From positions 1 through 40,758 of the forward strand of contig JAILOS010000106.1 of assembly GCA_024690695.1 (NCBI GenBank): a DNA stretch of 40,758 nt. Direction: 5' to 3'. Source of the DNA: Oscillospiraceae bacterium. Its GTDB lineage: Bacteria; Bacillota_A; Clostridia; Oscillospirales; Oscillospiraceae. Positions 1 to 13,200 of the stretch are shown piece by piece. Position 1 is the stretch's first letter; every line of letters starts with the position of its first letter. A program made the position numbers and the translations under genes. The notes below the pieces were generated by a model. It was given only the letters and a program-made list of their open reading frames with translations, had not been told where the DNA came from and did no database searches.

Positions 1-911
1 AGAACACCGCCATCTTCTTCGGCCTGTCCGGCACCGGCAAGACCACCCTGTCCACCGATCCGAAGCGCCTGCTGATCGGCGACGACGAGCACGGCTGGGA
101 CGACAACGGCGTGTTCAACTTCGAGGGCGGCTGCTACGCGAAGGTCATCAACCTCGACAAGGACTCCGAGCCCGATATCTACAACGCGATCCGCCGCGAC
201 GCCCTGCTCGAGAACGTCACCGTCGACGGCGCGGGCAAGATCGACTTCGCCGACAAGAGCGTCACCGAGAACACCCGCGTGTCCTATCCGATCGAGCACA
301 TCGAGAAGATCGTCAAGAAGGTGCGCCCCGTCTCCTCCGGCCCGGACGCGAAGAACGTTATCTTCCTGTCGGCCGACGCCTTCGGCGTGCTGCCGCCCGT
401 GTCCGTGCTGACCCCGGAGCAGACGAAATACTACTTCCTGTCCGGCTTCACCGCGAAGCTCGCCGGCACCGAGCGCGGCATCACCGAGCCGACGCCCACC
501 TTCTCCGCCTGCTTCGGCCAGGCCTTCCTCGAGCTGCATCCCACCAAGTACGCCGAGGAGCTCGTGCGCAAGATGGAAAAGAGCGGCGCGAAGGCCTATC
601 TGGTCAACACCGGCTGGAACGGCACCGGCAAGCGCATCTCGATCCGCGATACCCGCGGCATCATCGACGCGATCCTGAACGGCGACATCCTGAACGCCCC
701 GACCAAGACCATCCCGTACTTCAACTTTGAGGTCCCGACCGAGCTCCCGGGCGTCGATCCCGCGATCCTCGACCCGCGCGACACCTACGCCGACCCGGGC
801 GTCTGGGAGGAGAAGGCGAAGGATCTGGCCGCGCGCTTCGTCAAGAACTTCGCCAAGTACGAGACCAACGAGGCCGGCAAGGCCCTCGTCGCCGCCGGCC
901 CGCAGCTCTGA
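1..911 (+). CDS. pckA: ATP-dependent phosphoenolpyruvate carboxykinase, 3' part
   Basis: Cytosolic enzyme that interconverts oxaloacetate + ATP and PEP + CO2 + ADP. In fermenting anaerobes it often runs towards oxaloacetate to fix CO2. The gene enters from outside the window and the first whole codon is at base 3. The visible 302 residues are the C-terminal part of a protein usually about 530 residues long. They begin just before the family's kinase-1a P-loop GLSGTGKTT, followed by the metal-site segment LIGDDEHGW and the stretch NFEGGCYAK. Further on comes [11 protein letters not shown], the usual substrate/nucleotide-binding region. All these motifs look intact and the TGA stop is clean. 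A strong hairpin follows 33 bases after the stop, so the gene does not read into the pilus locus. Function is secure from the motifs. The direction of the reaction in this organism is inferred. Confidence 0.96.
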   Translation, partial: NTAIFFGLSGTGKTTLSTDPKRLLIGDDEHGWDDNGVFNFEGGCYAKVINLDKDSEPDIYNAIRRDALLENVTVDGAGKIDFADKSVTENTRVSYPIEHIEKIVKKVRPVSSGPDAKNVIFLSADAFGVLPPVSVLTPEQTKYYFLSGFTAKLAGTERGITEPTPTFSACFGQAFLELHPTKYAEELVRKMEKSGAKAYLVNTGWNGTGKRISIRDTRGIIDAILNGDILNAPTKTIPYFNFEVPTELPGVDPAILDPRDTYADPGVWEEKAKDLAARFVKNFAKYETNEAGKALVAAGPQL

Positions 912-944
912 GCCGGAAAAAAGCATATTCAAAGCCCTTCTGTC

Positions 945-997
945 ATACAGTTTGGGGCGGATCTCTCCCACGCGGAGAGCTCCGCCCCAAACTGTAT
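945..997 (+). terminator. Strong hairpin terminator after pckA
   Basis: Bases 945-961 and 981-997 are a perfect 17-bp inverted repeat. A further six pairs (963-968 with 974-979) close a small loop. The stem is GC-rich in the middle. The right arm runs into TATTATTAT rather than a pure T tract. It separates pckA from the pilus locus and may work on both strands because it is symmetrical. Confidence 0.85.
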
Positions 998-1056
998 TAT
1001 TATGGCGGTTTCAGCAGCATGGAACCGCGTTTTCACTATTTTTTTACATTTATTTA

Positions 1057-1085
1057 TTGACTGTCTTGAAAAATAATGATATAGT
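1057..1085 (+). promoter_or_regulatory. Sigma-A type promoter for the giant pilin operon
   Basis: TTGACT at 1057-1062 and TATAGT at 1080-1085 are separated by exactly 17 bases, inside an AT-rich stretch that stands out from the GC-rich surroundings. Transcription would start near base 1092, giving a leader of about 125 bases before the GTG start at 1218. The rest of the 306-base gap between pckA and this gene holds only the pckA hairpin and this promoter and leader. No small gene is visible. Confidence 0.7.
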
Positions 1086-1091
1086 ATTTTA

Positions 1092-1217
1092 GGTTTAATA
1101 TAGCCTTACTGTGTATAAGTATAACTGCGCTCATTTTGCAGCGCCCACAGGGGCGCGCGGCAGCTTTGATGATATGGAACGGCCCGCCTTTTGCGGCGGA
1201 CAATGGAGGAATAAAAA
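1092..1217 (+). promoter_or_regulatory. Hairpin-rich 5' leader of the giant prepilin gene
   Basis: After the predicted start site come two short GC-rich hairpins: GCGCCC/GGGCGC at 1141-1146 and 1151-1156, and CCGCC/GGCGG at 1184-1188 and 1195-1199. The second sits only five bases before the ribosome site GGAGGA (1205-1210), which is seven bases from the GTG start. The second hairpin could affect ribosome access. No known riboswitch was recognised. Confidence 0.4.
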
Positions 1218-4200
1218 GTGCGGACGAATCGGAAAAAATCTGGCTTCACCCTGGCGGAGACCCTGCTCGTTGTAGCGTTGGTCCTCGTTCTGGCAGGGCT
1301 GGCGTTTATTGCCGTAATCAACTATTTGCGAGGGCTGCGGCAGCTCGAATTCGACGGGACGGCGAAGGAGATCTTCGTCGTCGCGCAGAACCATCTGAGC
1401 CTCGCGAAGAGCCAGGGCTACCTCGGCCGCGCCGAATTCGGCACGGAGGAAGAGGACGACAGCGGCAACGGCACGGGCGTCTACTACTACGTCGTCAGCG
1501 GCAACGATCGTTCCGTCCTGGGTGACGACAGCGCGCTCGGCCTCATGCTTCCCTCTGCCAGCATCGAAGAGACCGCGCGGCTCTCCGGCAGCTACGTCGT
1601 CCGCTACAACAAGGAAGCCGGCATCGTGATGGACGTGTTTTTCTCCACCAAGTCCGGCACCCGCTTCGGGCACGACTATACTTCGGGCGAGTATGACAGC
1701 CTGATCAGCGATTACCGCGACACCGAGACTGTGAGCAAAAAAGCGGAGCGCCGCGACTACCCGTTGGATCACTCCGTCCTCGGCTACTACGGCGGCGCCG
1801 AGGCCTCCGCACCCGCCTCCGATCTCAAGCTCAAGGCCCCCTCGCTGAAGATCGTCAACGCCGAGACGCTGAAGGTGATCGTCACCAATCCCAATACTGA
1901 GAACCTCGCAGCGAACGGCATCCGCCTGCAGCTGAAGATCACCGGCAAGACCAGCGGGAACACCAAGACCGTCACCCTGATCGGCAGCGGCGGCAGCTAT
2001 TACGGGACCTCTCCGGGCAGCTTTGAGCTCGTCCTCGACGACGTGACGACGGACGGCGGGCATTTTGCCCAACTTTTAGGGACGGACGCCAACACGACGT
2101 TCGTGGGCGATGCGCTGATCCCCGGCGAGGACATCGAAATCGAGGCCGTCTGCTTCAGCAGCACGGTCGTCACCAATATTGCCACCAGCGGCAAGCAGAC
2201 CACCAACAGCCTGTACGGCGACGGGACCGACGTGGATGGACATGTCGCCCAGGTGGCGAACATCCGCCATCTGGAAAACCTCAGCCAGGCCGTTTCCGAT
2301 CTGAACAAGAACGGGAATGCGAGCGCCTCCGTCAGCTACAGCAAGGCTGAGCAGACGACGGATCTGTCCTGGACGGATTTCCGTACGGCGATCGACCCGG
2401 ATCACCCCGAGGACGTACATATCACCCACGCGGCCGATGCCGCTGCCAGCCCCGACGGCTGCTTCGATCCGGTCAACCCCGCAGCCGCGCTGGAGTACGC
2501 CGGCGGCAGCCACCGCATCAGCGACGTAAAAGTCAACGACGCGGGTAACGCCGGCCTCTTCGGCACGCTCGGCGACGGCAGCAAGGTCAGCGATCTGGCA
2601 TTGCTGGACTTCGACGTGACCAGCACCGCAAACAGCGCCGGCGCGCTGGTCGGCTCCGCGACCGACACGGAAATCAGCGGCGTCATCGCCTACAATAACC
2701 GCGGCAGCTCGGAGGCCTCGCTGGAGATCCGCGGCGCCGGGGCTTCGGGCGGCCTGGTCGGCACGCTGCGCGGCGGCGAGATCAGCGACAGCGCGGCGGC
2801 GGTGTACGTCAGCGCCTCCGCGGGCAGCGCCGGCGGCCTGCTCGGACAGGCGGCCGATGACGAAGTCGAGATCAGCGGCTGCTATGCCGGCGGTCACACG
2901 CAGGGCGGCCGCTACCTGAGCACCACGACGGCGGGCGCCGAAGCGCGCGTGAACGTGATCGCGACCGGCGGCAGCGCCGGCGGTCTGGTCGGCGCTTCCA
3001 CCGTTGCGCTGGATGTCGATCACAGCTATTCCACCTGCTCGGTGAGCGGCAGCGCCGCTTCCGGCGGCCTGATCGGCACGGCTTCGGCCGGCACGGTCAA
3101 CAACTGCTACGCGACCGGCCAGGTGACCGGCTCCGGCACGAAGGGCGCCCTCGCGGGCGTCGCCGGATCGCTCTCCGGCAGCGACAACCACTATTTCGAG
3201 CTGGTCACCCAGACCCTCAGCCCGACGGGCAGCGGCGGCGACAGTCTGAGCGCCTCGGCGCTCGACGACACGCTGACGAGCTATCAGGGCTTCGTCGACG
3301 ATTCTCTGGATCCCGCCGTCTCGTATGACGCGCTGCTCACGATGACCTATCAGGGCAGCTACGCCCTCAAGACCGTGTCGCAGCTCGGCGGCACTGGCTC
3401 GCAGAGCTTCCTGTCCGCCCACTTCGGCGACTGGCCGGCGTACGAGACCCTGGTCAAGAACGTCAAGAAGGCCGGCGCGAGCAACATCAGCGCGGGCTCC
3501 GTGCCCGAGGACGCGACGCTGATCTACGGCGCGAACGCGGGCGTCCCGGAGGACGCCGAGTTCGTCGCGGCCTCCCCGGCTCCGAACAGCGATCTTTATA
3601 ACGAATATCTCCGCCTGACCGCCGAAGCGCTCGGGCGCGACACGATGCCGGGCGACGGCGTGAAGCTCGTCAACCTCTCCCTCGTCAGCGAGGGCAGAAC
3701 TGTCAGCCCGACCGAAAAGGTCGGCGTGCAGGTCAAGCTGGACGCGCCCGCCGCCGACGGATCCGTGCGCGTGATCCGTCTCGGCACGGATTCGGAAGAG
3801 CTCAAGGCCACGACCGAGGGCGACGTCGTCAGCTTCGAGACCGACAGTCTCACCGCCTTTGCGATCATCCGCAGCGAGGGCGTGAAGTCCGCGGAGACGG
3901 AGCCCCCCGTTCTGGACGAGGACGGCACGCTCCTGCTTCTGGACGACGAGGAGCTGGAAGCCGAGCCGGCGCATGCCTCTCCGCGCTACCGCGTCACCCT
4001 GTACTATGACGGCAAGGCCGCCATCCCGGACGAGGCGATCCTCCGCGCCGAAGAGCTCCCGGCCGACAGCGCCGAGAGCCGCGCCGCGGTGGAGCAGGCG
4101 CTGAAGGCGCTGGGCCTCCGCAGCGACGAGGTCAGAAGCGCCGTCGCGCTGGACATCTCCCTGTACGACCTGCACACCGGCGAGCTTCTGCAGCCGGCCG

Positions 4201-7200
4201 GTCCGGTCGACGTGCAGATCGAGCTGCTCGGCCGCAAGCTGCCTGCCAACGCCGAAATTTCCATTGTTCACTTGGGCGAGCAGCCCGAGGTGCTTACGGC
4301 AAAGGCCGACACGGCCTCTGTCAGCTTCAGCACGTCCGGCTTCTCCGTGTACGTGGTCATCGAGCACGAGGGCGACACGAACGTGCCCAACCCGCGCGTG
4401 GAATTCCACTTCATCAACAAGGATTACTTTACCAACGCTGACAGCGGCTATGAAAGCCTCGCCGCCGGCGAGTTCCAGTCCGCTCCCTTCAGGTTCGTCA
4501 ACAAGGCCAACGAGCTGCAGACCACGCAGATCCTTAAAAACGGGGAAGCGCTGGAAATGATTTTGAATCCGCCTAACCGCGAGGTGACCGTGGACAACGG
4601 CGACGGCACGACCAGCGTCAAGACACAGTATTTCTTCGGCTGGTATCTGGTCGATGGCCGGATCGCCGCCGACGGCGAATCGATCATTTACTCCTGGACG
4701 GTCGACCCGGATGAGATCAAGGTTGAAAAGCCGATCACGATCGACCCGTCGGAGAACGGCACCGTCGGCCAGAACGTGAACTGGTCGATCGACGGCGTCG
4801 AGGGTACGGCGGAGCTGGACGAGGAGGGCACCGCGCACGTCTTCCTCGCGCCGATGTACGAGGACTATTACTTCATCAGCTATCATCTGGGCCCGAAGGA
4901 GGACACGGCCGGCCTGGCGGAGAGCCTGCTGGTTCGTCATCTGGTCGTGCTGGGCAACGACGAGCAGGTGACCGCCCGCATCGGCGGCGTCACCGGCATC
5001 GCGCCTGACGCGAAGCATCAGGTCTTCTCCGGCTGGGAAACCGTCAACGCCGCGGGCCAGACGCTGACGACGAAGCACGAATACAGGACCGTCGACGTCG
5101 AGGGCAACGAGCGCAACTTCACCACCGGAGTTTCGCCGAGCTACGGCGAAACGGCCAACGCCGCCGGCACGACCGGCTACTACGCCGTTTTCCGGAAGGC
5201 GGACTTCTCCGAGGATCGCGACATCGACCTCTATCCGGTCTTTGCCGAATCCCGCTGGCTGTATTTCAACACCGGCAAATCGGGCAACGGCGCCACCTAT
5301 GTCGCGGCGGCCTATCGCGTGACCAACGAAGCCGGCACCGGCACCTACTTCGACAGCAGCTTCTTCTCTGCCGACCGGAACAAGACCCGCCGCATCGGCT
5401 TTGAGTTCACCGGCTGGTATGTCGATGTGAACCAGGACGCGAACGGCGAAATTTCGAACAAGGATTCCGTCAAGCCGGTCACGATCCGGATCGTGGATAA
5501 CTCCGCCGTGGGCCAGACCGTCGACCCGGAGCACGGAACGGTTCTGACTCCGGGCTCGAGCATCACGGGCGTCAGCGTGCAGAACGGGACGGACGCGCCC
5601 GTCATCGGATCGGCTTACTCGCCGGAGGACGGCATCATCGCCGTTACGGTGGATCTGCAGGCGACCAAGCTCGTCGACAGCAGCGGCAATCTGGCGGTCC
5701 CGAACGGCTACGAGCAGAAGGTGACCTACACCATCGAGGGCGAGACGAAAACCGTCACGCTCTACAAGGTGATCGACGGCAAGCTGTACTTCTACAAGGG
5801 GATGGACGACCTCACGGTCTACGCGGACTGGCACGAGGTCGACGACACCACCGTGCAGGTCAACGTATGGCGGCAGAAGGTGACGGACGACAAGAACGCG
5901 GCGGACAGCGAAAAGACCTACGACTATGTCCGCGAGTATTCCTTCAAGGCCAATGCGCACTCCGGCTGGACTCTGGCCGAGCTGCGCAGCAACGGCAAGC
6001 TGGTCTATAACGGAGACAACGTGGAAGCGCTGACGGAGAAGGGCTTCCATCTGAAGGGCAATTCGACGGCCTCCACGACGATGAGCACCAGCGCCGTCCG
6101 CGGCGACGGCAGCACCGTGGTCAACGTCTACTATGACCGCGATCTGATCACTTTCAATTTCAATGTCTACGGAACGACGGAATACGCGGAAACTACCGCC
6201 GACACGCCGACGGAGCAGTACGCCCTGATCAACGGCGAATACGTGCGTTTGACCCGCGACAGCGGAACGGAAGTCACAGCCTGGACGCCGCAGTATACCT
6301 ACACCGCCACCACGGCCGACGGCACCAACCAGTACGGCCTCGTGGACGGGGAGTACGTCGGCCCCCTGACGCGGACAGAACATACAAACACGAGAGTCTA
6401 CTATACTTACTCTACCGGTTATGGGTACGGTGCTACGAATGTTGAGTATACCGGTACGTTCTATACTCGCAGCGGTAGTTACAATAATTATACATATACA
6501 GCAACCGCTTATAATGGGAACAATCTCCCGCCGGATAATTCGACGACTTATTACGGCTTGACCGGAACAGATTATTGGGGAAACCCGTCCTATAGTGAAT
6601 TGACCCGAAGAACCGAACAGACCACCACTTATAGCTACACCTATGGCTCCGGCACGGATTATCCCGGCACGCGCTATACCCGCGCGACGGGCGGCGACTA
6701 TTACACCGGCGTTCGCTACACCAAGGACGGCACGACCTATACAGTCACCGTAAGCGAGGACGGCACGCAGTACGGCGTCGACGCCAACGGCGGCCATGTC
6801 CAGCTCGCAAAGGGCACCGCGACGGTGTACAAATGGTATGTGCCGGAGTACGGCGATGTGTATACGGCGACGACTGCGACGACGGGCGAGCTTTACGGCA
6901 AGGTGGGGGAGAAGTATTACCTTCTGACGCCGGTCTATGAGAACCGCTACAACTATACGACGCAGTATACCTATACCGCGAATGACACGTATGGGACGCG
7001 CTACGGGATCCTAGACGGCGAGTATGTGCAGCTGACGGCCACCCAAATCTATAACAATACTTTCAGCTACAGGCGTTTTGATACAACGACCAATAACAAT
7101 GGGACGCAGTATGCGCTGGTGGACGGCGAGTATGTGCAGCTGACATACGGCGTGGTCGGCAGTAACACAACGTATACTATAGAAAGACAGTACATTTATA

Positions 7201-10200
7201 ATGTCAGCAACAGCACAAGCAGCAATTACTATTATATTCCGCTAGATGGTTCGATGCAGCAAACCTATCTATACCGTAATAATAATAGATGGTATAGAAC
7301 AAGAACAGGGAGTTATTTTGGAGGATATAACTATTCGAACCCGTATGACGGAGATGTTTATACCAGGTCTAATAATAATAGCAATGGAAACAGCTATACC
7401 GGTCAGCGGTATAAGATTTCCGGCTCAAGTTTTGTCGAAACGGATGATACTTCAGGCAATCTTTACGGTAAGAGCGGCACATCCTATTTTGTGATTAGTG
7501 CGAATACCACCAACGTCAATGGATGGTTGCTGAACGGGACTGAGTTTACCGGCACCCGCTACACTCAAAGTAATACCAATTTGTCTTATACGGGCCAGCG
7601 CTACACGCGCAGCGGCTCCGGCGTACCCTACACCTATACCGCCACGGACGCGGAGACGAACGGCCTGTACGGTGTTGACGACAGAGGCGGCCATGTTGCG
7701 CTGACCATGACGGCAACGGGTACCGGAATCTATAACTATTCCTACAACGGCCAGCCCTACACCGGCACGCGGTATGAAAGAGGCAGCGGGGCGAGTTGGA
7801 CCGGCGAGCGCCTGCTCCGCACCGGCAGCAGCGCGCCGTATACCTATACGGTCACGACGGAGCATACCGGCACGCAGTATATGCAGGACGGCAACACCGG
7901 GCCCGACGGAACCCACGGTCACGTTGCGCTGAACCGCACCGGCCCGACGTCCACGATCGTCGGCTATACCTATGTCGACGCCAACAACGTCACGCAGAAC
8001 TATGCCCTCTCCGAGACCCGCTATACCAAGAGCTACGGCCTTACCGGCAACAATATCGAATACACCGGTATCCGCTGGGTCAAGAACACCGTTTCCAACG
8101 GCTGGCACCTCTACAAGCGCTTCACAGGCTTGTACGGCCAGACGCTTGCTCAGTGCGGTTACGTGTGGCCGGAAGAATACGACTGGTACAGCGGCTACAA
8201 CGGCAGCAGCGGAACGGGAACCCGTACCACCTTCCTGGACGCGTTCCTGCCGACGTCGCTTGATACCACGGTTGAGTTTTACAGCAACAGTACCGGTGGC
8301 AGCAACAGGATCTATTTCTACAAGCAAAAGCTGAATGCGGACGGGACGCTTTCCGATGAGTATGAGCTCGTCAACACGATCATAACAACGGCAACTGCGT
8401 TTAACCTGTCAGACAAGTACAATGGATTTACCTGCTATGCCTGGAAAAGCGGAAACAACGGGACGCTGACGCGCGTCGGCGAGCTGATGAATCAGAACGG
8501 CAATTATTATTATGACGCCAATCCGAACCAAGGCGGATATCAGACGGCTTCGTTCAGCTCATCTCTCCATGTATATTTCAAACGCAACAGCTATTCGCTC
8601 ACCTTCGTGACGCAGTATCCCGGTCTGGCAGACCTGTGGGCCGATGGCGGGACGCCGTCGGACGACGCCAAAACCGTCAGCGGCATCCTCTACGAGGCCA
8701 ACATTTCCAGCTACGGTCCGGGCGGAGCCAATTACTGGGTGCCCAATGTGCCGCCGCACTACAGCTTCCAGGGCTGGTACGAGGACGCCGCCTGCACGGT
8801 CCCCTTCAGCTTCAACACCACGATGCCCGACGGCGACAAGATCGTCTATGCCGGCTGGAGGGCCCAGAGGTTCCGCGTGATGATCGACCCGAACGGCGCC
8901 GAGATCGACCACATCAACCACAACTGGGACAACGCCAGCAGTGACCTGGCGAAGAAGGGCTACACCAACTACTGGTGGACCGGCGACCGCTGGGGCTCGG
9001 ATCCGACGGCGGTGGCTAAGACTTACAGCGCCTCGGCCTACAACAGCTCCTGGGAGCCCTTTGCGACCTTCAACCGGGTGGCCAAATACCGCACGGACGA
9101 AAACAACAACCAGGTGCTCGAACGCGCGGCCGACAGCGGCTACCGCACCGACCAGTCCACCTACTTCAACGCGACCTACAATGAGATGGTCGGCGAGTAC
9201 ACGCTGACCCGCGACTTCGTCCCGATGAGCGACGCGGTGGCCGAGGCCTACGCGAACGACGGCGGCACGGTATACTATTATATTAATACGCAGGCCAGAG
9301 ATACGGACGGCAGCTCCCTGCCCAGCGACCTGCGCAACGCCCTCTACGTCACCGAGGACGAGATCCACCAGTACTACAAGTTCTACCGCGACTGGGTACA
9401 GGGCAATCTGGACGGCGGATATATCACCGGCACGCAGATCCTCGACGAGGAGACCTGGCGCTATACCTACGTCGGCACGCAGAAGTACCGCGCGAAATAT
9501 GCCAATGAGCATTACGAGTTCCTCGGCTGGTTCCGCGTCTACACCGACGACGAGGGCAACGAGACCGGCGTCTCTGCCATGCCCTACAACTTCTCCGACC
9601 CGGTAAAGGGGCCGCTGATGCTCCGCGCTTACTGGCGTCTTGACGGCGGCTACCGCATCCTGTACTCGCCGATGTTTACGACGACGGACGGCGTACTCAT
9701 CAACGGCGAGCTTCAGCAGTGGGAGGATCCCAGGAGCAGCAACAGGAACTACGCCGACAACGCAGATACCGAGGTGCTGCAGCAGCCCACGGGCCTCACG
9801 GCCAACGGCGAGCCGACCAACGAGTTCATCTTCCGCGGATGGCGCCTGGTGAGCATGAATACCGACGGCAGCTTCAGCCCGCTTGAAAACGGTGTGTATT
9901 ATCAGCCGGGCGAGCCCTTCACCGTGCACGCGGACTTCGCCGACAAGAACGGCGTGATCTATATGCAGGCGGTCTATGAGCCGCGCGACTCGTCCTATCG
10001 CCGCCCGCATGTCACGAACCTCACGCTCGACGCCAACGGCGGCTTCCTGACCCTCGACGGAAGCAACCGCGCGGGCAGCAACTTTGACCTGAGCGACACC
10101 TGGACGGGCGAATTCGGCACCGTGGCCGGCACCGTGCTGGATGAAAACAACAACGCCGTCGACATCATCGAATTCGGCGATATCCAGTCCAGCGAGGCGC

Positions 10201-13200
10201 TGCATCTCTACCGCTATGCCACGACGCTGGAGCACGAGGGCGGCAACAGCTCGAAGCCCGAGCTCGATCCGCACGGCACGAACTACTTCGCGCATCCGGA
10301 GGGCTATTTCCTGCTGGGCTTTGACGAAGACCCCGCCGAGGGCGACTATATCGCCACATACCCGGCCGACAGTATCATCGGCGTCACGAGACACGACGAC
10401 GCGACGATCTACGCGGTCTGGGAGCCGATGGTCTATCTGACCGTCGTCAACGACACCGGCGTCGGCCCCGTCACCTTCTCGCTGAGCTCCGCGGACGACG
10501 GCGCGCTGCAGATCGTCAACGTCGCCAACGGCCTCTACGACCGCAAGCTGCTGTCGGATCTCGGCAGCTTTACCGTAGCCGAGGGCGAAACGGCCCGCTT
10601 CGCGGTTCCGATGGGCGCCAATAAGCACATCACCCTCAAAGGCACGAACACGCTCGGCGTCGGCTATCTGCTGAGCGCGACGAGCGAGCTGAACGGCACG
10701 GCGAGGACGCTGACCGGCGCGCTGACCGACGATGCGGCCGACTTTACCGAGGTCCAGAACACGAAGGCCTTCGGCCTGACGGATCTGCTTGTCGTGGACC
10801 AAAACGGCATCAAGATCACCTTCACGGCCAAGAAGAACCCGCACACCCTCGTCCTGGACGACCACTATCCCGGCGGCTACACGCAGGAGATCTACTTCTC
10901 CGAGGCGGCCGACGGCACCGTGTATTACCAGACGGAGTCCGAGACGAGCTACGAGCTGCCGACGACGAGCACGCGCATCGGCTACGAGTTCCTCGGCTGG
11001 GACGAAGACCCGGATGCGACAACGCCGACCTACGGCAACGATACGACCTGGGACATTGCCGATCTGACCGCGTTCTTCACGAGCAGCGGCTCGCCGGCGG
11101 CTGACCTGGAGGTGGTGACCCTCTACGCGATATGGAAGGTCAACACGGAAACGCAGATCGTCTACGTGTACAAGGAGGTGCCGGCCCCCGGCAGCCAGGA
11201 AAAGGAATTCAGCTTCACGGTCGGCTTCTCCGGAAAGTACAAGTACTCTACCAAGTTCGCCGGCAGTTGGAGTGACTCCGCCGAACAGACGATCCCGGAG
11301 CACAGCGAGAGCTTCACGCTGGTGCACGGCCAGTATCTGAAGATCACCAGCACCGCCATCGTCGGCAGCGACGACGAGCGGAGCTATCTGCAGTCCGTCG
11401 TACAGAAGTTCAACGCAAACGGAACGCAGGTCGGCTCTGACGTCGCGCTGCGTTGGGACTGGGAGGATTGGGATCCTCAAAATACCAACCTGTCCAATAC
11501 CATCACCTTTAATGCAACGAGCTTCTTTGTCACAGAGGATAATTACAGCGGCGATCACTACGATACCGAGGTGAACGTGACCGGCCAGGCTTCCGGCTAT
11601 ACGCTGACGGGCTCCAACGCTGACCGCTCGCTGACCTGGAGCGACGCCTACGCCGGCGGCACGGCGGTGTTCAAAAACATCCGGCAGACCGCGACGGTGA
11701 CGGTGAAGAAAGAGTTAGTGGGCAACACCACGGCCTCTAAGATCTTCAGCTTCTCCGCCTCCTATACGCTGACCGAAAACATCAACGGCACCGACGTGAC
11801 GAGCTCGAAGAACTTCGGCAGCTTCACCGTCGCCAGCGGCTCTTCCGGGCACCCGCTGGAGAACATCCCCGTCGGCGCAAAGCTGACCGTGACCGAGCAT
11901 GGGCCGGATCTCTGCGACTACACGACCACGGCCGTCTGGGGATCTGAAACGGTGACCCCTAATGAGACGGATACGACCTCCGCCGGCGTGACGACCTACT
12001 ACCGCATCGTCGCCGACAGAAACGTGGCCAATGAGAATGTGGACCTCGTCTTTACGAACACGCTGAAGTCCTGCAAGGTTACCTTCTACAAGTACGATCA
12101 GAACGGCAGCACCGGCGTCCCGTCCTACTTCAGGCTCTCCAACGAGTACGGCGTGGTGGCGCAGAACCTCTACGGCTACAACGGCCAGTTCTATACCACC
12201 GACGTCTTCTACGCCGGGGAGTATACGCTGGAGGAGACCTTTACCTCTGCCAGCTACATCGGCCTGGAGGGACCGGTCACGCTTCGCTTCACCGGCGCAG
12301 ACGGCGGCAAGCTCAGCGTCGAGACCGCCGCGGGCGACGAGGCGAAGGTCCTGATCTCCGGCAACGCGACCGACGGCTATGAGGTCAAGGTCTATAACAT
12401 CCGAACGGTGAATATCAGCATCGCCAAGCAGATGTACGACGCGATCCTCACCACCAACCGCATCTTCTTCTTCGACGTCAGCTACAGCTATCAGCTCAAC
12501 GGACAGACCGTGAACGTGGATCTCAGCGGCCCCGACGCGGTCGAGGTCGAGAGCGGTCACAGCGTCACGCTCAAGGTGCCGGTCGGCGCGGCCGGACTGA
12601 CGGTCGCCGAGGACACGCTGCGCCTGGCCAACGCCACGGACACCATCGAGCAGACCTACGACACGACGGTGAAGTATAACAGCGATACGGCCGTTTCGGG
12701 CAACGCCTACAGCTACGGCGCGGCGGTCGCCCTGGGCAACGACGGCGATCTGATCACCTTCACCAACACCCGCAAAACGGTGAACGTGACGGTCACGAAG
12801 AAGGTGATCGCCGACGACACGAGCGGCAGCTTTACGTTTACCGTCACCGTGCTCAACGGCGCGCTCCCGATCAAAAACTTCACAGTCTACGAGGGTACCG
12901 ATCCCGGCGCCTCCGACGACTGGGTCACCGACGACAGCGGCGTTGTGAAGCTCCCCGGCGGCGCGGACTTCACGCTGCAGCACGGGGAAAGCCGGGTCCT
13001 CAAGATCCCGGTCGGCGCCAGCCTGACGATCAAAGAGGAGCTGACGTCGACGCAGGCGGCCGAGCTTGCCGTCTTCATCTGCATGCCCGGCGGCAGCGAG
13101 AACATGCTGAGCGGCACCTCCGATGCCTTCAGGGTCCTCGGACCGACGGAGGACAAGGAGATCCGCGTCTACAACATCCCGTCCATCTGCAAGGTCACGG

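Noticed and set aside
2076..6797. 1573-codon open frame on the minus strand opposite the giant gene
   Set aside because: It has the Arg/Val/Gly/Ala-rich, motif-free composition of a mirror frame of GC-rich coding DNA. The plus strand carries clear domains over the same bases. The same applies to the long minus-strand frames at 8559-11558, 11715-14264, 14883-16532 and 18012-21305.
6370..7570. Diversity-generating retroelement variable region
   Set aside because: The AT- and Asn-rich patches brought this to mind, but there is no reverse transcriptase, accessory gene or template repeat in the window. It is kept only as one possible explanation under findings.
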